Assembly: GCA_900539725.1 (NCBI GenBank)
Contig: UQDI01000034.1
Span: 1 to 12,367 of the forward strand
DNA: 12,367 nucleotides
Reading direction: 5' to 3'
Source: an uncultured Eubacteriales bacterium
GTDB lineage: Bacteria; Bacillota; Clostridia; Tissierellales; Peptoniphilaceae
The notes beneath the pieces were generated by a model. The model was given only the letters and a program-made list of their open reading frames with translations, was not told where the DNA came from and did no database searches. Made by a program: the position numbers and the translations under genes. Of this stretch, positions 1-6,693 are shown one piece after another (position 1 is the stretch's first letter; every line of letters starts with the position of its first letter).

Positions 1-5
1 AACGT

Positions 6-34
6 AAAAAGAGAGACTTAAATCAATAAGTCTC
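6..34 (-). terminator. Possible terminator of the ABC/kinase operon
   Basis: Read on the minus strand, an 8-bp stem (arms 13-20 and 27-34, 6-nt loop) is followed by TCTTTTT. It lies about 250 nt past the kinase stop codon, so it may end that operon or an unseen transcript. The T-run is short, so strength is uncertain. Confidence 0.45.
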
Positions 35-122
35 CCCAATATTTGACATAGAGCCTTTATTTTTTATTTGTTTAGAGCTTTGCCCTTACTTAGATCACAA
101 TTTTACACCGCCACCATCCAGC

Positions 123-162
123 TTCTTCTTCAGAAGAAGAACCTCGTTTATAAATAAACGAG
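123..162. repeat. Two adjacent small perfect palindromes
   Basis: The first palindrome has 9-bp arms at 123-131 and 133-141 around one base. The second has 8-bp arms at 143-150 and 155-162 with a 4-nt loop. Neither is followed by a T-run on either strand, so they do not look like intrinsic terminators. They sit in the 286-nt gene-free stretch downstream of the kinase gene, next to the structured element at 194-235. No reading frame with coding character is seen in 1-286. Confidence 0.5.
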
Positions 163-193
163 AACCTTTGCGCTAAGATGGATTGGACGAAGT

Positions 194-235
194 GGAGCGA
201 GCGACCGACTGAGGTGTACGTAGGGGTACTCCGCA
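194..235 (+). repeat. Structured intergenic repeat, copy 1
   Basis: GGAGCGAG (194-201) is followed by a hairpin with arms 213-219 and 226-232 (7 positions, one internal T-T mismatch), then CTCCGCA. The same layout recurs on the minus strand at 3118-3092 with different but compensated stem bases. Flanking sequence (about 170-280) is weakly self-complementary. This is a candidate small interspersed repeat or structured RNA; its function is unknown. Confidence 0.5.
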
Positions 236-286
236 AGGAAGGAGCGAGTGAACGAGTTCAAGGCGCGTCATCTGATGGAGAACATA

Positions 287-1240
287 TTAATTTATGGCCT
301 TGCCCTTAATTAATATGCTAAACACATCATCTTTATACTCAACCGATGCATTCAGCCCCATCAATTCACACAGATTTTCCACAATATTCAATCCCAATCC
401 GCTCGACGCATCATTCTTCGACTTATCTATAGTGTAGTTCCTTTCGAAAACTCTCTCTATACTATCATCTGTTTCAATCTGAGCAAGATTAGAAAATTTC
501 AGCTCGAAGTAGCCATCTTTCAGCTTAAGCTCAATCTTGTCGCCGCCTTCGGAGTACTTCATCATATTTGAGATCAAATTGTCGACAACTATCTTGAGGT
601 TCTTCTCATCTTGGAAGCATCTCACTCTATCAAGTTCGACATCAATCATTTGCCCCTTGGCAATGTAGTAGTCGTAGTAGTTTACTATCTCTTCCTTGAT
701 AAAGTCATCGAGATTAAAGACCCTCTTGTCAATCTTGTAGGACTTCGACACAAGCCTTGAAAAGTCATAAAAACCGTCGATGAGTTCCTTTAGCTCCTCC
801 GCCTTCTTCTTGATTATCTCAAGGTACTTCTCGTCCCTAGTCTTCTCGTAGACATCGATATAGCCCATGATGGAGGTAAGCGGCGTTCTAAAATCGTGCG
901 AGATGTTCGTAATCATCAGGTTTTGGTTCTCGATCGAGGCATTGTACTTTTGACCCATGGTGTTTTTCGAATCTATTATTGCTTCGATAATTTTACAGAT
1001 CTCATTCAATTCACCCGTGTAAGAATAGCTTTGCAAAGCGACCTTAATCTCGCTTGCTTCCTTGTCCTCAAGGTTTTCACGAAATTCCCTAAGCTCTTTT
1101 CTTGACAGATATATGGTATAAGAAAGATATGCCACAAGGGCTAATAGTATGAATATTACGCTCATCAAATCTAAACCAAGAGCGGCTACTAAAAAAATTA
1201 GTGCCGCTGCTAGTATGATTGCAGGAAATATCCTCTTCAT
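287..1240 (-). CDS. Membrane sensor histidine kinase
   Basis: This 317-residue protein is a sensor kinase of a two-component system. Two membrane helices with almost no external loop (about residues 4-22 and 25-45) precede a linker. A HisKA domain follows, with the H-box NISHDFRTPLTS and phospho-acceptor His115, and then a HATPase domain with an N-box (DNLISN, 220-225), an F-box-like FERNYT and the G-box SSGLGL (279-284). All catalytic motifs are intact. The lack of an extracellular sensor domain resembles Firmicutes kinases that sense through a partner ABC transporter. I chose the ATG at 1240 because it overlaps the permease stop codon as TAATG and has an AAAGAGAA-like ribosome site; an upstream start would run deep into the permease gene. 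It is the last gene of the operon. A cognate response regulator gene is not in the window. Confidence 0.9.
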   Translation of the reverse strand: MKRIFPAIILAAALIFLVAALGLDLMSVIFILLALVAYLSYTIYLSRKELREFRENLEDKEASEIKVALQSYSYTGELNEICKIIEAIIDSKNTMGQKYNASIENQNLMITNISHDFRTPLTSIMGYIDVYEKTRDEKYLEIIKKKAEELKELIDGFYDFSRLVSKSYKIDKRVFNLDDFIKEEIVNYYDYYIAKGQMIDVELDRVRCFQDEKNLKIVVDNLISNMMKYSEGGDKIELKLKDGYFELKFSNLAQIETDDSIERVFERNYTIDKSKNDASSGLGLNIVENLCELMGLNASVEYKDDVFSILIKGKAIN

Positions 1241-2037
1241 TAAAATTCTCTTTTTCTGCCTACAAAGTAGATGCCAGCCCATACAAGAGCTATCCAGCCA
1301 AGCATGATATAAAGCATATTGTTAACGTTAAAAAACCAATCTGTGTATTTACTACCACGCAAAAAGTCAAGTCCGTAGCTGCCCATCATTCCAGTTATTG
1401 ATTGGACAATTCTTGATGGTGCTAAGAATATTAAGCTTACATCCCATTTAAACTTATTTATAATTATATAAAGTACCGGTTGGAAGATAGCCATGGCAAC
1501 ATAAGAGATGGCGATGGCTGACGATCTGTGTCTTGTAAGTATTTGGAAGAACAAGACTAAGGACACATAAAACCATATACATGGAAGTAAATATGCAAAG
1601 CCTATAAGAAAGTTCTTCATTAAATCTGCAAATGGTGTAGTCGTAAGAGGTGCTATAATTGCGCCGCCAGCTATAAGTATAGTGCACATAATGATCATGT
1701 AAACTAATATATATAGGAAGGAAATGATTGCGTTTGCTAAGTAGATCTTCATCCTTGATTGGCCAAGCGCTAAGTTATTGTTGATGGCGCCCGATGCGTA
1801 TGGTTCAAGCGCTGTAAGGTTCACCATTAGAGGTATTAGTATGGATGCTAAGGATAATATTTGGCCTAAAGTAAGGAACATCATCGAAAGGTCAGGATCT
1901 TCAGCAAATCTGCTCTTTTTAAATCCTGCGAAGATGTATAAAACAAGAGCACACATCACAAAGCCGAAGATATACAGACCCACATTGTACTTTCTTTTAC
2001 TAATTCTAAAAAATTCCGCTTTCATAAAATTAAACAT
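1240..2037 (-). CDS. ABC-2 type transporter permease
   Basis: This 265-residue, very hydrophobic protein has about six membrane helices (roughly 19-38, 50-75, 99-128, 138-165, 171-193 and 238-257) and a basic C-terminal end (GRKREF). That is the size and topology of the single-permease ABC exporters of the bacitracin/lantibiotic immunity type (BcrB, MutG/EpiG, YcbO-like). It should pair with the ATPase encoded just upstream. Its start overlaps the end of the ATPase gene by 8 nt, and an AGGAGG site lies 8 nt before the ATG, inside the ATPase coding sequence; both imply translational coupling. The substrate cannot be read from sequence. An antimicrobial peptide or lipid-active drug is a reasonable guess from the co-encoded kinase. 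Confidence 0.85.
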   Translation of the reverse strand: MFNFMKAEFFRISKRKYNVGLYIFGFVMCALVLYIFAGFKKSRFAEDPDLSMMFLTLGQILSLASILIPLMVNLTALEPYASGAINNNLALGQSRMKIYLANAIISFLYILVYMIIMCTILIAGGAIIAPLTTTPFADLMKNFLIGFAYLLPCIWFYVSLVLFFQILTRHRSSAIAISYVAMAIFQPVLYIIINKFKWDVSLIFLAPSRIVQSITGMMGSYGLDFLRGSKYTDWFFNVNNMLYIMLGWIALVWAGIYFVGRKREF

Positions 2038-2947
2038 CTCTTCTACCTCCTACTAAGCTTAAGAAATATGATTCAAACTCTTCCTTAGCTTGATTTATCT
2101 CGATAATTTCAACATCAGCTGCTTGGAAGGCCTTGAATATGGCGCTGCTATTAACATTATCATAAATTGCAATGACATTATCAGCCAAAACCTTGTAATT
2201 ATGAAGCTTCATGTCCTCTTCCAAAACTATAGTAGCCTTGGCAGCGTCATCTACCTTGATCTTTGTAGACGATTTAAGCTTTTCATCAAGATCATCCTTA
2301 GTAATCTCTTGGATCAGTCTGCCATTGTCAATGAAGCCGTACTTAGTAGCGACCATGTTAAGCTCGCTCAAGATGTGACTCGAGATCATGACAGTAGTCT
2401 TCTTCTCTTGATTAACAAGCTTGATAAGGTCCCTGATCTCCTTGATACCGATAGGGTCAAGACCATTGATCGGTTCGTCAAGGATAAGAAAGACCGGATC
2501 ATCGATAAGCGCGATACCGATGGCAAGCCTTTGCTGCATACCTAAGGAAAAGTTCTTCGCCTTCTTGTTCTTAGTATTTTCAAGGCCGATAAGCTCCAAA
2601 GTTACGTTAACCTTCTTCTTTCTGTCCTTGATGTCCCTGTTGATCGCGATGTACTCAAGATTGTCCCTTGCACTAAGCGTTGGAATGAAGTAAGGCCTAT
2701 TTATTAGAGCACCTGTCCTTCTCCTCGCTATGTTAATATTTGCGCCCGCATCGCCAAGAAGCTCGATTGAACCGCTTGTTGCGTAGCTAAGGCCAGTTAT
2801 GATTTTCAGTAAAGTAGATTTACCAGCGCCGTTCTTGCCGACAAGACCATAGATCTCGCCTTCGTTTACGGTCATGTTGACATCCTTCAGTGCGTAGAAA
2901 GAGCCGTAAACCTTGCTTACAGAATTTACTTTTAAAATTTCTTTCAT
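2030..2947 (-). CDS. ABC transporter ATP-binding protein
   Basis: This 305-residue nucleotide-binding subunit drives the adjacent permease. Visible motifs are Walker A GKNGAGKST (37-45), signature FSLGMQQ (133-139, the SLGMQQ variant common in BcrA/MutF-type drug and lantibiotic exporters), Walker B FLILDEP (153-159), D-loop NGLDP and switch histidine His191. About 100 residues follow the ATPase core, as in this subfamily. The ATG at 2947 is preferred because AGGAG lies 8 nt upstream; an in-frame extension to 2992 would begin in the promoter itself. It is the first gene of the ATPase-permease-kinase operon, with regulator boxes at 2997-3034 upstream. Confidence 0.92.
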   Translation of the reverse strand: MKEILKVNSVSKVYGSFYALKDVNMTVNEGEIYGLVGKNGAGKSTLLKIITGLSYATSGSIELLGDAGANINIARRRTGALINRPYFIPTLSARDNLEYIAINRDIKDRKKKVNVTLELIGLENTKNKKAKNFSLGMQQRLAIGIALIDDPVFLILDEPINGLDPIGIKEIRDLIKLVNQEKKTTVMISSHILSELNMVATKYGFIDNGRLIQEITKDDLDEKLKSSTKIKVDDAAKATIVLEEDMKLHNYKVLADNVIAIYDNVNSSAIFKAFQAADVEIIEINQAKEEFESYFLSLVGGRRDV

Positions 2948-2980
2948 AGTTTTCACTCCTTTGTTTATCTTTATGAGTTT

Positions 2981-3034
2981 ATTATAATACACAAATCTTA
3001 ATTATTTCTTAAGTATCCCTTAAGAATTTCTTAA
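2981..3034 (-). promoter_or_regulatory. Response-regulator-type promoter of the ABC/kinase operon
   Basis: On the minus strand a perfect TATAAT (2986-2981) stands about 35 nt before the ATPase start. At the expected -35 place there is only AGAAAT. Upstream lie four copies of TTAAG (CTTAA on the plus strand at 2997-3001, 3008-3012, 3019-3023 and 3030-3034), exactly 11 bp apart, the nearest ending 10 bp before the -10 box. Direct repeats at 11-bp pitch, ending about 10 bp from -10 and replacing the -35 box, are the classic layout of OmpR/PhoB-family activators. The binding protein is inferred, not seen. Confidence 0.75.
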
Positions 3035-3039
3035 GATTT

Positions 3040-3166
3040 CACTTTTGCATTCGATTTGCGATCTTGGCTAGTTTCGAATTCTTTTGTCGCTGCGGAGTGC
3101 ACTTGCACACCTCGCTCCAAAAAATTCTGTACAACGCCAATCTCATCAAATCGCTCTGCAAAATTG
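3040..3166. repeat. Long imperfect inverted repeat (structured element, copy 2)
   Basis: Arms of about 62 nt (3040-3101 and 3104-3166) are imperfect reverse complements around a tight apex. Matching blocks include CACTTTTGCA/TGCAAAATTG, CGATTTG/CAAATCG, CTTGGC/GCCAAT, GAATTC/AGAATT and the 8-position apex stem with a single A-A mismatch. Transcribed, it would form one long hairpin. No T-run follows on either strand. It fills most of the gene-free stretch between the ABC operon promoter and the MATE terminator; 3167-3252 shows nothing else recognisable. It could be a MITE-like relic or a structured intergenic repeat. Confidence 0.6.
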
Positions 3167-3252
3167 AGGTTTTAGTGAATAAATCCTATCTTTCATTTTT
3201 CAAGATTAAGATTTTAGATAAATAAGTGACATGAGTTATATATAATAGAAGA

Positions 3253-3293
3253 AAACGATAAGGCGCAATACCTTATCGTTTCGTATATTTTTT
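3253..3293. terminator. Terminator after the MATE gene
   Basis: A perfect 11-bp stem (AAACGATAAGG at 3253-3263, CCTTATCGTTT at 3271-3281) with a 7-nt loop lies 12 nt beyond the MATE stop codon. On the minus strand only a broken T-rich tract follows (TTCTTCTATT). On the plus strand a long T-run follows after a short gap. It can plausibly act in both directions, and its position fits the end of the MATE transcript. Confidence 0.7.
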
Positions 3294-4604
3294 TTATTCG
3301 TATTTTTCTTGATTTTCTCTACTCAATTTTCTATAGAAGATATATGCAAATATTAATGTCACACCCTCTGACAGTGCTGATGCGAACCATATTAGCGTCG
3401 GCTCGATCATTGTCAAGACGAAAAGCGCCAAATATATAGTCACGAAGCTTCTCAAAACGTTGATTATAACTGAATACTTCGGCTTTAAAAATGAGACGCA
3501 AACCGCTGCTATGAGTACGTTGAAGCCTGTAATCATAAAGGATATCGAGAATTTGCGAAGCGATTCTACTGAGTACGCCATAGTCTCTGCGTCTACGTCC
3601 AAAAATATTCTAAATATTTTCTCTGGCAATAGCTGTGAGGCTGTTAAAAAGACCAGTCCCGTCACAAATATCGCCGCAGTCGCCATCCTATAAAGCTTTT
3701 TGAGGCTATCGTAATCCTTTTTACCATAGTAATAGCTTAGAAGTGGCTGTGTGCCTTGCGTTATGCCCGCAAAACAAGTGAGGGCAAGCTGATTGACGTA
3801 GCTAATAACCGAGAAAGTGGCAATGGATTTTTCGCCTAAAAACCTGATTATGAATAAATTGTAGAATAGTACTATCATCGCGATGCCGACCTCTGAAACG
3901 AAATCGCCAACACCAAGCGTGAAGATGGATTTAAGCGTTTCAAGCGAGAATTTTACATGGGTGAACTCAAGATTCGACTTGCCGATAGTGAAGTGAATTA
4001 GGTAGACTGCAGTCGAGATGACTTGCGAGAAACCCGTTGCAATTGCTGCGCCTGCGAGTCCCTTACCCATTAGTCCGACCAAAACATAATCCAAAATCAC
4101 ATTGCTCAGGCCGCATGTAATAACCGTTACGACCGCCAAGCGCGGAAAACCATCGACCTTGACCAAGACCTCGAAGTTATACGAAATCATTAGGAATGGC
4201 ACAAAATACACGATATTTCCGATGTATTCCAAAACTAACGGCTTTAGATCACCACTTGCACCTAAAAGCGTTGCTATCGTATCCATGTTAAAATAGAAAA
4301 GCACTGTCAATATCAGTGAAAATATTGTCACGGTTTTTATATTGAAGCTAAAAATTTTATTAGCCTTCATATAGTTTTTTCTGCCGATAAATACTCCGCA
4401 CATAGTCTGAGAGCCGACTGCAGCTATTATCCCAAGCGCAAAAACGATGTTTACGAAGGGCATTGAAAGATTGACTGCACTTAGGGCATCGACGCCGACG
4501 AACTTGCTTACGAAGAAGCCGTCAACCATTGAATATAGGCTGAAGATGATCATCGCCGACAGCGAAGGTATCATGTAGGAGAAAAACTTTTTCTTGATGC
4601 TAAT
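3294..4604 (-). CDS. MATE family multidrug/toxin efflux transporter
   Basis: This 436-residue polytopic membrane protein of the MATE superfamily should export drugs or metabolites in exchange for Na+ or H+. The N-terminal segment (KKKFFSYMIPS...SLYSMVDGFFVSKFVG) matches the DinF/NorM-like Firmicutes MATE family. Two homologous six-helix halves are visible, and the length is normal. The start is unusual: a GGGAGGT ribosome site (4617-4611) is followed 7 nt later by an in-frame ATT (4604-4602), with no ATG, GTG or TTG nearby. An in-frame TTG at 4640 lies upstream of the -10 box and so should not be transcribed. The next ATG, at 4574, is too far from the ribosome site and would cut into the conserved N-terminus. 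The gene is monocistronic, with its own promoter and terminator. Confidence 0.88.
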   Translation of the reverse strand: MSIKKKFFSYMIPSLSAMIIFSLYSMVDGFFVSKFVGVDALSAVNLSMPFVNIVFALGIIAAVGSQTMCGVFIGRKNYMKANKIFSFNIKTVTIFSLILTVLFYFNMDTIATLLGASGDLKPLVLEYIGNIVYFVPFLMISYNFEVLVKVDGFPRLAVVTVITCGLSNVILDYVLVGLMGKGLAGAAIATGFSQVISTAVYLIHFTIGKSNLEFTHVKFSLETLKSIFTLGVGDFVSEVGIAMIVLFYNLFIIRFLGEKSIATFSVISYVNQLALTCFAGITQGTQPLLSYYYGKKDYDSLKKLYRMATAAIFVTGLVFLTASQLLPEKIFRIFLDVDAETMAYSVESLRKFSISFMITGFNVLIAAVCVSFLKPKYSVIINVLRSFVTIYLALFVLTMIEPTLIWFASALSEGVTLIFAYIFYRKLSRENQEKYE

Positions 4605-4628
4605 AGTAAGACCTCCCTTTATATTATG

Positions 4629-4657
4629 ATTATAGCACAATCACAGGCTATTGGCAA
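4629..4657 (-). promoter_or_regulatory. Strong sigma-A-type promoter of the MATE gene
   Basis: TTGCCA (4657-4652), a 17-nt spacer and TATAAT (4634-4629) on the minus strand place the transcript start near 4622, a few nt before the GGGAGGT ribosome site. The -35 box sits in a small inverted repeat, GGCAAG (4653-4658) with CTTGCC (4675-4680), which could be an operator. Confidence 0.75.
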
Positions 4658-4706
4658 GCTCTTTCGCATTCAAACTTGCCCTTGAGCTTTACAAGTTCCT
4701 TAATGC

Positions 4707-4737
4707 AATTAAGAAAAAAAGAGAGCCGCAGCTCTCT
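4707..4737 (-). terminator. Intrinsic terminator, left copy of a 31-bp repeat
   Basis: On the minus strand AGAGAGC-TGCG-GCTCTCT (stem 4720-4726/4731-4737) is followed by a T7 run and CTT. It matches 6694-6724 at 29 of 31 positions, the two differences being in the loop. It is a second stop after the ATPase/nuclease cassette and insulates the MATE promoter. Confidence 0.8.
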
Positions 4738-4777
4738 AGTAATTTTATCTAAGAAATTTATATTATAATTAGACATG

Positions 4778-4811
4778 AAAAAACTGTGAGATTCGATTCC
4801 CACAGTTTTTT
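4778..4811. terminator. Bidirectional terminator of the ATPase/nuclease cassette
   Basis: AAAAAACTGTG (4778-4788) pairs perfectly with CACAGTTTTTT (4801-4811). On the minus strand the stem extends by three more pairs, one of them G-U, to a 6-nt loop. It lies 9 nt beyond the nuclease stop codon and carries T-runs in both directions. Confidence 0.85.
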
Positions 4812-4820
4812 AATATAATA

Positions 4821-5357
4821 TTATTTAAGTTCGTTATTCAATGCATTTAAAAACTCTTGTGGCCCCATAAACTTAACATCGTTGAAATAAAGCCCAGTGC
4901 AGTTTTTCCTAATATCACAGACGTCTCGTCCTGCCTTGCTAGCGTCATCTTTAGCTAGTTTTTTAAGTTTACTACTGATTTTGTAATATTCAAGGTTTTT
5001 CTTGTAAACTAGTATGTAGCCTAGATTTTCTCTAGCAATTGACAATTTTTCATCAATTATATCTAGATATATAAGCAGGCTATCCCTAATTTTTCTGCGT
5101 AAATCTTTACCATCTAGTTTTTTTGTGTTTTTAAACTCAACAAAGTAATCTTGTCCATTGAATGAGAAAACGCTGTCGTTTGATTGACTATCTTTTGTAT
5201 TATGTTTTTTGCAGTATTCTTCTTTTACTTTGTCAAAATTAATCCCTTTATATGAGGACTCAATAAATGGCTCTGTCTGATCCATTGACATAACTGAAAT
5301 ACTGTCAATTACATCACTATATGAGTCTAAGTAGTCTATTAATTGCTTAGGCTTCAT
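4821..5357 (-). CDS. Putative PD-(D/E)XK-like nuclease partner of the AAA ATPase
   Basis: I do not recognise a named family for this 178-residue soluble, lysine-rich protein. In its middle, two predicted strands carry Asp61 (NDSVFSF) and Glu74-Phe-Lys76 (YFVEFKN). This D-x12-E-x-K pattern is the core of PD-(D/E)XK nucleases. It is preceded by an acidic helix (Glu46/Glu47) and followed by a basic helix (RRKIRDSLL, 87-95), as that fold expects. No HNH, TOPRIM or membrane segment is seen. It starts 11 nt inside the end of the ATPase gene, with GAGG about 10 nt before the ATG, so the two products are probably made in a fixed ratio and act together. By analogy with ATPase-nuclease defence pairs it could be the effector that cuts nucleic acid. 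That role is inference; gene reality is well supported by the overlap and the terminator behind it. Confidence 0.7.
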   Translation of the reverse strand: MKPKQLIDYLDSYSDVIDSISVMSMDQTEPFIESSYKGINFDKVKEEYCKKHNTKDSQSNDSVFSFNGQDYFVEFKNTKKLDGKDLRRKIRDSLLIYLDIIDEKLSIARENLGYILVYKKNLEYYKISSKLKKLAKDDASKAGRDVCDIRKNCTGLYFNDVKFMGPQEFLNALNNELK

Positions 5358-6615
5358 CGTTTAAAACCTCATCCAGTTTGTCTAGCGGATCTGCCAATAA
5401 TTTATATATCTTTGCTGTATCATCTGTTACATCGTCTATGTTTGAGCCAGCAGCGTTACGTGTAACTAAGTAGTACTTTGTTTTATCATCAACCTCGTAC
5501 TTCATTGAATAAACTTCTATGGCTCTTAAAAAGTATGGGCTGTGTGTGTTAAGCAGTATGTGCATATTAAAAACTTTGTGAATTAGTACGATAAGCTCTG
5601 CTAAAATTAATTGCCACTTTGGATGCAAGTGTATTTCTGGTTCATCTAGTATTATAGTTCCTTTTTCTTCTAAGGATCCATTTTCTAAAAGTGTCTTTAA
5701 TATAACAAAGGCTTTTAAACCCGTTGCTATATTTCTTACATCTAATTCAAGTTTTGTAACTGGGTCAGAGTATGTGTAAATGTTAAGATTATCCTCAAGT
5801 TTACCTAAATTGATACTTTCTAATTTTTCTAATATAGTATTTAGTTTTTCATTTATTTTGATTTCTTCAATTGTATCTTCATTTTTTAATTTTAATTTTT
5901 CGTATAAGTCATCTCTGTGTGATCCATATTTATTGCCAAATATAATATTAAGGCCTGATTTACCATTTAAATCATCCAAAACGTATGGATCATCGATGTA
6001 AACTATATCTTTTACTAGCTCTATAGGGTTTTCAACGCTTTCAACTTTATCATTATTGATGTTCACTTTAACTGCATCGCCTTTTATCTTAAGACTTACA
6101 GAGCCGTTGCCGCCATTAAACTTATTTATGATTTCTGAATTGAACTCACCATTAAAAGATATGTTGACAACACTATTTAGTATGGATGTATCTGATAATT
6201 TTAAGCTTTCTATAATTCTATCTGCAGTTTCTGTGATAAACTCAAGATTAGCTGGGCTTTCAATATCTAATTCTAAATAATTCAATATATCATTTTTGAG
6301 TAAAGTTTCATTGTTTAAGTACTCTTCTTTTTTAGAAAGTACTTTATTTGCAAAATCTTGTATCAATTCACTGTCATATAGTTTTTCAGCTTCTTTACTT
6401 GTGCTTACAGGTATACGTGTAAGTAAATTTAAAATATTAAATACTTTTCTTCCTTTTATCTTTTCTTTATATGACTTCAATCCATGAAATATAGCATAGA
6501 GTGCCTTACCTACGGTGCTCTTACCGCTAGCATTCTCTCCAGCAAGGACAGTTATGCCGTCAATTTCAACTGAAGCATTATTAAAAACGCCAATATTATT
6601 TAATTCTAGTTTCAT
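5347..6615 (-). CDS. RecF/OLD-type AAA (ABC-like) ATPase
   Basis: This 422-residue ATPase has the ABC/SMC-like head used by RecF, OLD, Septu PtuA and similar defence proteins. Walker A is GENASGKST (26-34); a middle region of about 250 variable residues (50-290) follows; then a signature NIATGLK (295-301), Walker B IILDEPE (321-327) with EIHLHP, and the switch histidine in NTHSPYF (His358). It ends about 60 residues later with no TOPRIM or other nuclease domain, so an effector must come from elsewhere, most likely the overlapping downstream gene. I chose the ATG at 6615 because GGAGG lies 5 nt upstream; earlier in-frame starts overlap the promoter. Base composition is clearly more AT-rich than the peptidase and MATE genes on either side, suggesting acquisition. 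Confidence 0.85.
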   Translation of the reverse strand: MKLELNNIGVFNNASVEIDGITVLAGENASGKSTVGKALYAIFHGLKSYKEKIKGRKVFNILNLLTRIPVSTSKEAEKLYDSELIQDFANKVLSKKEEYLNNETLLKNDILNYLELDIESPANLEFITETADRIIESLKLSDTSILNSVVNISFNGEFNSEIINKFNGGNGSVSLKIKGDAVKVNINNDKVESVENPIELVKDIVYIDDPYVLDDLNGKSGLNIIFGNKYGSHRDDLYEKLKLKNEDTIEEIKINEKLNTILEKLESINLGKLEDNLNIYTYSDPVTKLELDVRNIATGLKAFVILKTLLENGSLEEKGTIILDEPEIHLHPKWQLILAELIVLIHKVFNMHILLNTHSPYFLRAIEVYSMKYEVDDKTKYYLVTRNAAGSNIDDVTDDTAKIYKLLADPLDKLDEVLNDEA

Positions 6616-6644
6616 AGGCACCTCCATGTTTAATATGATATCTA

Positions 6645-6682
6645 ATATATTGATTTTATCATAAAAGATTTTAAAAATCAAT
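6645..6682 (-). promoter_or_regulatory. Promoter of the cassette, inside an inverted repeat
   Basis: On the minus strand TTGATT (6681-6676), a 17-nt spacer and TAAAAT (6658-6653) form a good promoter with a leader of about 30 nt. ATTGATTTT (6649-6657) and AAAATCAAT (6674-6682) are a perfect 9-bp inverted repeat that covers both the -10 and -35 boxes. It may be an operator for a repressor, or simply AT-rich symmetry. Confidence 0.6.
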
Positions 6683-6693
6683 ATTTTGTATAT

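Noticed and set aside
44..72. TTGACA at 44-49 as a plus-strand promoter.
   Set aside because: No -10 hexamer is found at suitable spacing and no gene follows on that strand.
2090..2545. Plus-strand 151-residue open frame.
   Set aside because: It lies wholly antisense to the well-supported ABC ATPase gene and has no ribosome site or recognisable domain.
4605..4640. Upstream TTG start for the MATE protein (12 extra residues).
   Set aside because: The TATAAT box and ribosome binding site lie within those codons, so the region is promoter and leader.
5347..6615. Assignment to OLD, Gabija or PARIS.
   Set aside because: There is no TOPRIM domain in the ATPase, and the partner shows neither a UvrD helicase nor a TOPRIM/DUF4435 pattern; only the ATPase head is shared.
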